Shown: one piece after another, positions 8,652-18,200 of the stretch
Layout of the letters: every line of letters begins with the position of its first letter
Position numbering within the stretch: position 1 is the stretch's first letter
Source: Bacteroidota bacterium
GTDB taxonomy: Bacteria; Bacteroidota; Bacteroidia; Bacteroidales; FEN-979
Assembly: GCA_026391805.1 (NCBI GenBank)
Contig: JAPLDJ010000020.1
Location: 124,001-188,000, forward strand
Length of the DNA: 64,000 nt
Direction: 5' to 3'
Translations under genes and position numbers: made by a program
The notes under the pieces: model-generated
What the model was told of the DNA's origin: nothing
Seen by the model: the letters and a program-made list of their open reading frames with translations, nothing else
Database searches by the model: none

Positions 8652-11255
8652 CTATGCAACGGCCAGGGTTTTATCTTGTCCGGAGCCGTTGGCTTTGTCC
8701 AGGACTACTGCCTGAAGGTGAACAGTGGGATTGTCAAAAAGATGGATCAGTGAAAGCCGTATGCCGAACTCCTTTTCAATTTTAATGATCAGGTTAACGG
8801 CCATGAGTGAGTGACCGCCGATCCTGAAGAAATCTTCATGAATGGTGATGTGCCCGATGTTGAGCAGCGATTTCCAGATTTCGGTCAGTTTTGCCTCAGT
8901 AGGAGTGCCTGTTTCGTCTGCGGCTCCGGGAACAATTCCGGACTGCGGTTCAGGGTCAGGAAGGGCTTTTCTGTCCACTTTGTTATTAGCAGTGAGCGGA
9001 AATTTTTCCATCCTGACAAATGCTGCCGGGACCATGTAATCGGGAAGGCGATCCATCAGGAACTCCCGAATTTCACAGGAGTTGATTTCATCATCTTTTG
9101 AACAGGTATAATAAGCTGCAAGCATATTTTCCCCGGAGGGATCCTGCCTGACCATTACCACGTTTTCACGGATCCCCGGGTATTGCGACAAGACGGTTTC
9201 AATTTCACCCAGTTCGATCCGGAAACCCCGGATCTTTACCTGTGAATCGACCCTGTTCAGGAAAGCCAGACGGCCATCGGGGAGAAATCGGGCAAGGTCA
9301 CCGGATCTGTACATCTTCCCGTCGGGGCCACCACAGAATGGATCAGGGACAAAGCGGCCGGCAGTCAATTCCGGCAGGTCAATGTACCCCGGTGAAACAC
9401 CATCGCCCCCGATGTACAGTTCCCCCGGAATTCCCCCGGGAACAGGGATCCCTGAAGAATTCAGGATATAAATGAAATTATTGTCAAGCGGGCGTCCGAT
9501 GTTTACGATCCCTTCTCCGGCAACATCCTCAGGCATAACCCTTCCTCCCGTTGAATAAATGGTAGTCTCGGTAGGACCATAGCAGTTCCATACTTCTTTG
9601 CAGATGGCCAGGAGTTTTCGTCCCTGCTCTTTGGTTGTGGCATCTCCACCTGTAATGACACGCAGATCGGATTTCCCCTGCCAGTTGTTCAGCAGAAGCA
9701 TCTTGTAAGTCACAGGAGTGGCCTGGAACAGCGTCGCCTGACTTGATTCGAACCGTTTGATCAGCAATTCCATATCCATTGCGGTTTCCTGGGAGGCGAT
9801 CACAACCCTGGCCCCGTTGAACAATGGGAGGTACATGTCCAGTTCTGCAATATCAAACGAGATGGTTGTCACAGAGAGGTAGATGTCCTCCGGCACAATC
9901 TTCATCATTTTTGTAAAGGCATTGATCAGGTTGACCAGGGAATGCTGCAGGACCGGAACACCCTTCGGCTTACCGGTCGATCCGGAAGTATAAAGGATAT
10001 ATGCCGGCTTCAGCGGATTTCCGAGTGCAAGGTTTTCGGCAGATTCCGAACTGTATTGTTCTTCGTCGGGCAGGATCGGGTTTGCTCCGGTATCGGGGAG
10101 ATGACCGAGCAATGAATGCTCTGTTATGCTGAGGACCGGTTTTGCATCGTTCAGGATAAGTTCGAGCCGTGGTTTGGGATAGATCGGGTCAAGCGGAAGG
10201 TAAGTGGACCCGGTTTTCGAAATAGCCAGAAGGGAAACCAGCAGGTTCACATTCCTGTGTAGGAACACGCCGATCACCTTGTCCTCGCCCGCACCATGTT
10301 TCAGAAGGTGACGGGCAAGACGGTTCGCTTTTTCGTTGAGCTCACGATAGGTCAGCCGTGTATGATCATCTTCAACGGCAATATTATCAGGTGTTCTGGC
10401 AGCCTGTTCCTCAAAAAGATGATGTACGCATTTTTCTCTTGGATAAGGTGTACGGGTGCTGTTCCATTTATAAATGATCTGGCTGAACTCATCGTTGGTC
10501 AGGATTGGAATTTCCCCGGCGGGAATGGCCGGGTTGGCAGATATTTTATTCAGGATCATGGTATAGTGTCCGGCGATCCGTTCGATCGTGACCTTATTGA
10601 ACAGGCCGGCATCATACGTGGCGACACAGTCAAATCCCCGGTTCACTTCAGAAACATTGAATGACAGATCGACAGGCAAAGAAGGAACATCGCTGTTCCC
10701 ACTTTCGGACCTGTAATTAAATAACACCTGGAATACGGGGTGAACATTGGCGTTCCGGTTCAGGTTCAGTTCCGCAGCAACCTCTTCAAATGGCACCCGG
10801 GCATCGGATGGCAGGAACTTAGTTTGTTTAATGACTTCTGCGGCCACATCTGTAAATGACATCCCTGTCGGGATGATCAGCCGCATGGGGATCACAGGAC
10901 TGTTTTCCTTCTCAGGATCCGACCAGCCGATGACAAGGTCGTCCTGGAGGCTGTATTTTGAAATCAACACGCCGAAAGCTGCCAGCAATATGTCATGGAA
11001 CGATGTTTCCGTAAACCCGGTTACCGTCTTCAGGCGGTCATAAAGTTCGGTTGGGAGGGAAAAACGAAAGTCGGAAGTGCTCCTCTGATCCTGTTTCGGA
11101 CGCTGGAAATCCAGCGGAAGCTGAAGCATTTCAGGAATACCGGACAGGTAATTCTTCCAGAATTCTATATTTTCCGGGGCGGTCGTTCCGTTCATTCCGG
11201 GTTCGGTTGATATGGTTAACATGGTTTGGTTCAGAATTGATTTAAAAGCTTTCAT
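8652..11255 (-). CDS. Nonribosomal peptide synthetase: half C domain, A, PCP
   Basis: 867 residues. Residues ~28-250 match only the C-terminal half of a condensation domain (EFWKNYLSGIPE to LFNYR). The first ~190 residues, including HHxxxDG, are absent. Then comes a complete adenylation domain (ILYTSGSTGKPKG, FDIAELDMYL, GPTETTIYS, GELYIGGDG, YRSGDLARF, KIRGFRIELGEIE) and a PCP with GGHS at Ser816. There is no thioesterase. Specificity-pocket positions by manual alignment to GrsA read approximately D-I-L-A-I-G-C-I-Y; I assign no substrate. The ATG at 11255 overlaps the upstream NRPS stop by 14 bp; an alternative ATG is at 11222. Lacking a competent C domain and a TE, its aminoacyl-PCP probably serves another protein in trans. 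Confidence 0.9.
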   Translation of the reverse strand: MKAFKSILNQTMLTISTEPGMNGTTAPENIEFWKNYLSGIPEMLQLPLDFQRPKQDQRSTSDFRFSLPTELYDRLKTVTGFTETSFHDILLAAFGVLISKYSLQDDLVIGWSDPEKENSPVIPMRLIIPTGMSFTDVAAEVIKQTKFLPSDARVPFEEVAAELNLNRNANVHPVFQVLFNYRSESGNSDVPSLPVDLSFNVSEVNRGFDCVATYDAGLFNKVTIERIAGHYTMILNKISANPAIPAGEIPILTNDEFSQIIYKWNSTRTPYPREKCVHHLFEEQAARTPDNIAVEDDHTRLTYRELNEKANRLARHLLKHGAGEDKVIGVFLHRNVNLLVSLLAISKTGSTYLPLDPIYPKPRLELILNDAKPVLSITEHSLLGHLPDTGANPILPDEEQYSSESAENLALGNPLKPAYILYTSGSTGKPKGVPVLQHSLVNLINAFTKMMKIVPEDIYLSVTTISFDIAELDMYLPLFNGARVVIASQETAMDMELLIKRFESSQATLFQATPVTYKMLLLNNWQGKSDLRVITGGDATTKEQGRKLLAICKEVWNCYGPTETTIYSTGGRVMPEDVAGEGIVNIGRPLDNNFIYILNSSGIPVPGGIPGELYIGGDGVSPGYIDLPELTAGRFVPDPFCGGPDGKMYRSGDLARFLPDGRLAFLNRVDSQVKIRGFRIELGEIETVLSQYPGIRENVVMVRQDPSGENMLAAYYTCSKDDEINSCEIREFLMDRLPDYMVPAAFVRMEKFPLTANNKVDRKALPDPEPQSGIVPGAADETGTPTEAKLTEIWKSLLNIGHITIHEDFFRIGGHSLMAVNLIIKIEKEFGIRLSLIHLFDNPTVHLQAVVLDKANGSGQDKTLAVA

Positions 11256-14200
11256 TCAGGTTCTTCTGTAAAACAGTTGCAAAGAATTTATCGTTCGGAG
11301 GAGCAAAGGTGCTGGAATGTTCACCGGGGATCTCATGGATGGTGACTCCCCCCGAGGCTACTGTATTCCAACCGTAGGTAACAGGATCGGCGATGTAGAA
11401 GGTTTGTTCCTTCGCCTTGAAGAGGTGAACAGATCCGGGATACGGTTTTAAAACGTACTTCCTGTGCGCCCGCCTGTTTGCGCTGTGCACTTTCCGTAAA
11501 TATTTCGGCAGCTCGCTGCTCGTTCCCTTTGAAACAAGGTCATCTTTGCCGCCTTTATAGTCAGGTCCCTTGATTTTTTTCTGAAGGCCGATCCATCTGC
11601 GTCGCAGGAATGCCATCTTGGTTTCATTTGTTTCAGAAAAGAAGGCCATGATGTTCCATGACATATAATTGAACATATGCTGTATCCTTTTCATTGAGCT
11701 CTCCGGCCAGGGCAGGTGACTGAAAGATTCATCGGCAGTGGTGTCGAGCAGCCCCAGGAACGCTGCTTTCTTTCCCATTGCAGTAAGCTGCTGTGCCATT
11801 TCGAAAGCGATCTTCCCGCCGAATGAAAACCCTGCCAGGGCATAGGGTCCTTCCGGATCAACGGTCATGATTTCGGAAATGTAATATGAGGCAATGGCTT
11901 CGATGGATTCCAGCGGGACTTCAGATCCGCTCAGCCCTTTGGCCTGGAGCCCGTAGACCGGCTGATCCGGATCAAGATGGTTGATCACGGTGGTGTAAAG
12001 CAGCACATTTAAACCCATGCCATGGATCAGGAACAACGGCTTTTTTGTACCGGCAGGACGGATTGGAACGAGCGATCTCCAGACAACCGGGTCCGTGCCC
12101 TCGTCGATTTGCCTGGCCAGGCGGTGGATGGTATTCCGGTCAAATAAAGTAGCAAGCGGCAGCCTGACCTTGAATTCTTTTTCAATCTTCTGGATCAGGG
12201 ATACTGCGATCAGGGAATGTCCGCCGATATCAAAGAAATCGTCATGGATGCCTACCCGTTCAATGTTCAGGATTGACTGCCATATCTTCACAAGTGCCTT
12301 TTCGGTCGGGGTGGATGGTTCCACGTGTTTCGCAGAATCCGGCACCGGGATGGATTCCGGCCTGGGCAATGCATTCCGGTCCACTTTTTTGTTGGCCGTC
12401 AGCGGTAAGGATTCCATTTCAATAAAAATGGAAGGCACCATGTAATCGGGCAATTTCACTTTAAGTGACTGACGCAGGAATGCGTGATCCACAGCGTCTG
12501 TTCCTGACCGGGTATAATAGGCGGCCAGCATCTTGCCGCCCGAAGGCTGGTCGATTACAATAACCACATTTTCTTTTACCCCGGTGCATTGTGAAAGGAC
12601 CGTTTCAATCTCGCCCAGCTCGATCCTGAACCCGCGGATCTTAACCTGTGAATCGGCCCTGTTGAGATAAACCACGTTGCCGTCGGGCAGGTATTTTACC
12701 AGGTCGCCTGTCCTGTAAATCTTTTCGCTGCTGTTACTGCTGAATGGATTTGGAACAAACCGTTCCGCATTCATCACGGGCAGGTTAAGATACCCATCTG
12801 ATACGCCTTCACCACCGATATAGAGCTCCCCGGGAATGCCGATGGGCACCGGCTGCATACCACCCGGGTTAACAACATAAAATGTGTTATTGGCAATGGG
12901 GCGGCCGATAGGGATAAAACCCTCTCCCTTCAGGTCGTTTTCGTCCAGCTTTTTAGCACTGGAATAGATCGTGGTCTCCGTGGGGCCGTAGGCATTCCAT
13001 ACCTCTTTGCAACCGCTGTACAATGACCTCCCAAGATCTTTTGGAAACGCTTCTCCCCCAGCCACCACTTTAAGGTTTGGATTGCCAATCCAGCCACTCT
13101 GGAGAAGCATCTTGTAGGTTACAGGAGTTGCCTGGAAGATCGTTGCACCGGAATCCGTTAACAGTCGTTTAAGGATCTCCATGTCCATTCCTGCTTCCTT
13201 CGGTGCCATCACCAGCCTGGCGCCGTTTATCAGCGGAAGGAAGATCTCCAGTTCCGCAATGTCGAAGGAAACGGTTGTTATGGCCAGGAGCGTATCCTGC
13301 GAGGTTACATCCAGCAGCCGGGAAAAAGACTCCAGGAGGTTCACTACTGAGTGTTTCCTGATAGGGACTCCCTTTGGCTTTCCGGTCGATCCGGAAGTAT
13401 AAAGGACATAAGCAGTACCACGCGGATTGGCTGGCGGCAGGTTGTCAGATGATTCCTTTTCCCAGACAGACTGGTTAAAATAAAGTGTTTCTGCGCCCGA
13501 TGCCGGCAGGCTTTCACGGAGTGAATCCTGCGTGATCAGAAAGAGCGCGCCTGCATCTTCAAGGATGGCTTCCAGCCTCGCTTTCGGAAAGATCGGATCG
13601 AGGGGCAGATAGGTTGCGCCGGTTTTGGAAACGGCAAGCATCGCCATCACAAGTTCTGCCGACCGCTCAAGGAAGATGGCGACCTTCGTATTTTCCCCGA
13701 CCCCGCGACGGCGGAGATAATGCGCCAGTTTGTTCGCGCCCTGGTTAAGTTCTGAATAGCTGAGCTGCTTCCGGTGATCTGCAACTGCAGGAAAACCCGG
13801 GGTTTTGGCGGCCTGCTTTTCAAATAACTGATGGATGCATTGATCCGAAGAATATGCCACCGTGGTATCGTTCCACTCGCCTGTCATCTGGCGGGTTTCA
13901 GCACTGGTCAGCAACGGAATGTCCTTAACAGGCTTTTCAATCCCGGCAACGACCGACTTCAGGATCGTGAGGAAATGGCCGGCAAAGCGGTTAATTGTAT
14001 CCTGACTGAAAAGGTCGGTATTGTATTGAAAGACGCAGTGAAGACGGTCACGTTCATCATGAATGGTGAGGGTCAGGTCCACCTGGGAAAATTTCCTGAC
14101 ACCGTCCTGCAGCGTCATGGTTCCTCCCGGCAGGTCGATCACCTTGTGATTTACGGTAAGGTAATTGAAAAGTACCTGGTAAACGGGGTTCATGCCCGGT

Positions 14201-15252
14201 ATTCTTTTCGCTTTTATTTCATCCACGATCCTCTCCAGGGGGACTTCCATATTTTCATAACCGGTCAGGAACCTGTTCCTTATTTCTCCCAGAAGTTCCC
14301 TGAATGTTTCTTCCGCACGAACCGGGATCCGGATGGGAAGGGTATTTATTAGAACACCGAACAGCGACAATAACTCCTCCTGGTTCCGGTTGGCAAAGGG
14401 AACCCCGATGACCATATCATCCTGCATGGAGTACCTGTTCAGCAATACACCGTAGACGGTCAGCAGGAAGACCGGCAGGCTGGCCGAACGGCTCCGGCTC
14501 AGCTCAGCAATCGAATCCCTCAGCTCTTTGCCGATGTAAAACCGCACTTCGTCTCCCCTGAAATTCTGAATGCGCTGACGGGGAAAATCGAACGGGAGGT
14601 TCATCTGATCGGGGGCGCCGGCAAGCTCACTGACCCAGTAATCCAGTTTTTTACGGTAATCCTTGCTTTCAAGCCACTGGCTTTCACGCAGTGCAAAATC
14701 TTTGTAAGTGAATCCGATTTCCGGAAGGTCAATGGGTTTGCCTTCTTTCAGGCTTCGGTAAGTAGTCTTTAATTCGTCGAGAAATGTATCGATCGATCCC
14801 GCATCGGAGATGATATGATGAAAATTCATCAGGAACACATATTCATTGTTACCCAATGTAATAAGCTCAAAGTGGCAGAGGGGACCTTTGCTGAAATTGA
14901 ATTTACGGGAAGCGTTTTCCTTCGAATAAAGGGCCACCAGTTCTTTCTGCATTTCCGGTGTCTCCTTTGAAAGGTCAACCCTGTGAAGGGTGACATCAGA
15001 CTGGTCGAGGATTTTCTGAGATGGCGCCGAGGATCCGTTCGTGAACACTGTGCGCAGCGCTTCGTGACGGCTGACAAGCACCCGGAGGCTCTGTTCAAGG
15101 AGTGCCGGGTCGAGTTCGCCGGAAATATGGTAATCCAGAGGGTTGTTACTTGCGGAAATATTCGCTTCCATATTTTCAATGAACCAGAAGCGGTTCTGGG
15201 CAGAAGATAACACGTACCTGCCGGTGGGTATATCAGTTTGAAGTGTGGTCAT
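11242..15252 (-). CDS. Nonribosomal peptide synthetase: C-A-PCP-TE
   Basis: 1336 residues forming one module. The condensation domain (1-~440) has an HHxxxDG variant, H145-H146-IIS-D150-A151, with Ala in place of Gly. The adenylation domain shows VLYTSGSTGKPKG, FDIAELEIFL, GPTETTIYS, YRTGDLVKYL and KIRGFRIELGEIE, with pocket residues approximately D-I-L-A-V-G-A-I-Y. The PCP serine is Ser1013 (IGGHS). A type I thioesterase follows with LIHGMG, GFSFGG (Ser1143) and a likely catalytic His in PGEHS. Domain spacing is identical to the next NRPS, so the two look like duplicates. A one-module protein with its own TE can release an aminoacyl or dipeptidyl product or pass it to an external acceptor. 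Substrate unknown. Confidence 0.93.
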   Translation of the reverse strand: MTTLQTDIPTGRYVLSSAQNRFWFIENMEANISASNNPLDYHISGELDPALLEQSLRVLVSRHEALRTVFTNGSSAPSQKILDQSDVTLHRVDLSKETPEMQKELVALYSKENASRKFNFSKGPLCHFELITLGNNEYVFLMNFHHIISDAGSIDTFLDELKTTYRSLKEGKPIDLPEIGFTYKDFALRESQWLESKDYRKKLDYWVSELAGAPDQMNLPFDFPRQRIQNFRGDEVRFYIGKELRDSIAELSRSRSASLPVFLLTVYGVLLNRYSMQDDMVIGVPFANRNQEELLSLFGVLINTLPIRIPVRAEETFRELLGEIRNRFLTGYENMEVPLERIVDEIKAKRIPGMNPVYQVLFNYLTVNHKVIDLPGGTMTLQDGVRKFSQVDLTLTIHDERDRLHCVFQYNTDLFSQDTINRFAGHFLTILKSVVAGIEKPVKDIPLLTSAETRQMTGEWNDTTVAYSSDQCIHQLFEKQAAKTPGFPAVADHRKQLSYSELNQGANKLAHYLRRRGVGENTKVAIFLERSAELVMAMLAVSKTGATYLPLDPIFPKARLEAILEDAGALFLITQDSLRESLPASGAETLYFNQSVWEKESSDNLPPANPRGTAYVLYTSGSTGKPKGVPIRKHSVVNLLESFSRLLDVTSQDTLLAITTVSFDIAELEIFLPLINGARLVMAPKEAGMDMEILKRLLTDSGATIFQATPVTYKMLLQSGWIGNPNLKVVAGGEAFPKDLGRSLYSGCKEVWNAYGPTETTIYSSAKKLDENDLKGEGFIPIGRPIANNTFYVVNPGGMQPVPIGIPGELYIGGEGVSDGYLNLPVMNAERFVPNPFSSNSSEKIYRTGDLVKYLPDGNVVYLNRADSQVKIRGFRIELGEIETVLSQCTGVKENVVIVIDQPSGGKMLAAYYTRSGTDAVDHAFLRQSLKVKLPDYMVPSIFIEMESLPLTANKKVDRNALPRPESIPVPDSAKHVEPSTPTEKALVKIWQSILNIERVGIHDDFFDIGGHSLIAVSLIQKIEKEFKVRLPLATLFDRNTIHRLARQIDEGTDPVVWRSLVPIRPAGTKKPLFLIHGMGLNVLLYTTVINHLDPDQPVYGLQAKGLSGSEVPLESIEAIASYYISEIMTVDPEGPYALAGFSFGGKIAFEMAQQLTAMGKKAAFLGLLDTTADESFSHLPWPESSMKRIQHMFNYMSWNIMAFFSETNETKMAFLRRRWIGLQKKIKGPDYKGGKDDLVSKGTSSELPKYLRKVHSANRRAHRKYVLKPYPGSVHLFKAKEQTFYIADPVTYGWNTVASGGVTIHEIPGEHSSTFAPPNDKFFATVLQKNLNESF

Positions 15253-15264
15253 AGTTTAATCGTA

Positions 15265-18200
15265 TTACAGGTTTTCAATTTCATTTAAAGAGGCTTGCAA
15301 CAGGTTGGCAAAAATCTTGTCATTCGGGGGCGCAAAGGTGTTGGAATGTTCACCCGGAACCTCATGTACGACAACTCCTCCAAGTGCCACTTTATCCCAG
15401 CCGTAAGTTATCGGTTCGGGAATGTAAAAGGTCTGCCTTGACGCCTTAAAAAGGTGGACGGTGCCGGGGTAAGTGCGAATGATGTAATTCCGGTCGGCAT
15501 GGCTGTTGGCGTGGTGAACCTTGCGAAGGTATTTGGGAAGCTCCTTCCGTTTGCCATAGGAGATGGTATCCGCATTTTTAATATCAAAATCCAGCCCCCT
15601 GATCTTTTTCTTCAGGCCTTTCCACCTGCGGCGGAGGATCGTTAATTTGCCTGTATCCTTTGCCTGGAAAAAGGATGAAAGGTTCCATGAGATATACCGG
15701 GCAATGTGGATCATCTTCCGGTTGTTTCTTTCGAAAAATGGCAGGTATGCCAATGAACCATCAGCGGTTGCATCAAAGAGGCCCAGGAACCTGACCTGTT
15801 TTCCCATGGCGTTCAGCTGCCTGGCCATTTCGTAAGCGATCCTTCCTCCAAGTGAAAAACCAGCCATGGCATAAGGACCTTCCGGATCAACGGTTATGAT
15901 CTCTGAAATGTAATAGGTAGCGATCGCTTCGATCGAATCGAGCGGTTCGTCTTTCCCGTTCAGCCCCTTTGCCTGGAGGCCGTAGACGGGCTGTTCGCGG
16001 TCAAGGTAATTGACCAGCGTGGTGTAAAGCAATACGTTCAGTCCCATTCCATGGATCAGGAACAGGGGTTTTTTAATGCCGGCAGGACGGATGGGGACCA
16101 GCGAGCGCCATTGCAATGAATCAGCACCCTGGTCGACAAGTTCGGAGAGATGAAAAATTGTACTCCGGCTGAAGAATGAAGCCAGCGGAATCCGGATCCC
16201 GAGTTTTTTCTCGATGCTCACAACCAGTGAAACAGCGATCATCGAATGGCCGCCGATCTCAAAGAAATCGTCATGAATGCCGATCTTTTTGATGTGAAGC
16301 AGTGAACTCCATATTTCCGCCATTTTCTTTTCAGTTTCAGTCGTGGGTTCTGTGTATTTGCGCGACGAGGCCGATACGACTGATCCTGGTTCAGGCAATG
16401 CTTTGCGGTCAACTTTGAGGGTTGAGGTCAGCGGAAAACGGTCCATGGTCACGAATGCCGATGGAACCATGTAGTCGGGAAGCTTGTTTTTCAGGTACTG
16501 GTGCAGCGCAGCAGGATCAAGCGTGATTCCGTCATCCATGATAAGATAGGCCACCAGCATCTTTTCTCCGGATGCATCGGTTCTGACCACAACTACATTT
16601 TCCCTGATCCCCGGATACTGGGTGAGCATGGATTCAATCTCACCAAGCTCGATCCTGAATCCCCTGATCTTTACCTGGAAATCAATCCGGTTAAGAAAAA
16701 TCACATCTCCTGTTGCCGTATAATGCACGAGGTCTCCCGTGCGGTAGAACATGGCCTCCGGATCCATGCCCAGCGGATCGCGTACAAACCGTTCGGCCGT
16801 ATGTTCGGGAAGGTTCAGGTAACCTGCCGATACGCCTGCACCTCCGATATAGAGCTCCCCGGGGATTCCTGCAGGTACCGGAACCTTGTTTGAATTCAGC
16901 ACATACAAAATGTTATTGTCCAGTGGCTTTCCAAGGGATACATACCCTTCACCTTCCAGGTCTTCGGGATTTACTTTTTTCAGGAGTGAATAGATCGTTG
17001 TTTCCGTCGGAGCGTAGCCGTTAAAGACCATTTTGCAGCGGGAAAGCATTTCACGGGCAAGTTCTTTCGGCAAGCCTTCACCTCCCGAGAGGACCTTCAG
17101 GTCGGGTTTCCCCTCCCAGGAGCTCATCATCAGCATTTTAAAGGTCACCGGGGTGGCAAGGAACAACGTCGCTCCGGAACTCTGAAGTTGTTGTTTAAGA
17201 AACTCCACGTTTGAAACCGTAGCCTGCGAAGCCATTACAAGCTTTCCCCCGTTAAACAGCGGCAGGTACATCTCCATTTCGGCCACATCGAATGTGAACG
17301 TGGTGGCCGAAAGAAGAACATCCTGTTCCGTTACTTCCATTTTCCGGGAGATGGCCCTTACGATGTTGACGGTTGAATGGTGCTTTACAAGCACCCCTTT
17401 TGGTTTGCCCGTGGAGCCTGATGTAAAAAGGATATAAGCAGCTTTCTGAGGATTTCCGAAGGCGAGGTTTGTTTCGGGTTCGCCGTCAAACAATGACGGC
17501 TCATCGATCAGAACAGTTTTCGCCTGGCAGGGCGGAAGGTCATCGGCAAGGGCTCTTTGTGTTAAAAGGATCACCGGCTTTGCTTCATCAAGGATCAACC
17601 CGATGCGTGCTTTCGGAAAGATAGGATCCAGCGGGAGGTAGGTGCTTCCGGTCTTGGCAATCGCCAGCAACCCGGTTATGAAATCGGCGCTGCGGTCCAG
17701 GTAGACGGCAACGAAGGTATCCTCGCAGGCACCCTGTGCGGCAAGGTAATGGGCGAGGCGGTTGGCGCGCGCGTTGAGTTCAGCATAGGTGAATTGTGAA
17801 TGATCATCTGCAAGCGCAACGGCATCCGGTGTGCGCACGACCTGTTCCTCGAAAAGATGATGCGTGCATTTATTGGCCGGATAGGAGAGACCGGTATCAT
17901 TCCAAGACCCCAGCATCAGTTGCTTTTCCTCTGAAGTCAGCAGTGGAATTTCCCGGATATCCTGGTGTTCATTCGCAGTTGCCGATTCAAGGATCGTCCT
18001 GAAATGGCCTGCCAGCCTGCTCATGGTTTCTTCACGGAACAGGTCGGTATTGTATTCGAGAATGCAGTCGAGTTCCGTTTTCTGGTCACTGATGGTCAGT
18101 GTCAGATCCACCGTTGAGGACCTGCGCTCGGCATGCACCATCCTGAACCTGGCTCCTGACATTTCGAATTCCTTATAGAACCCGGTCAGATAATTGAACA

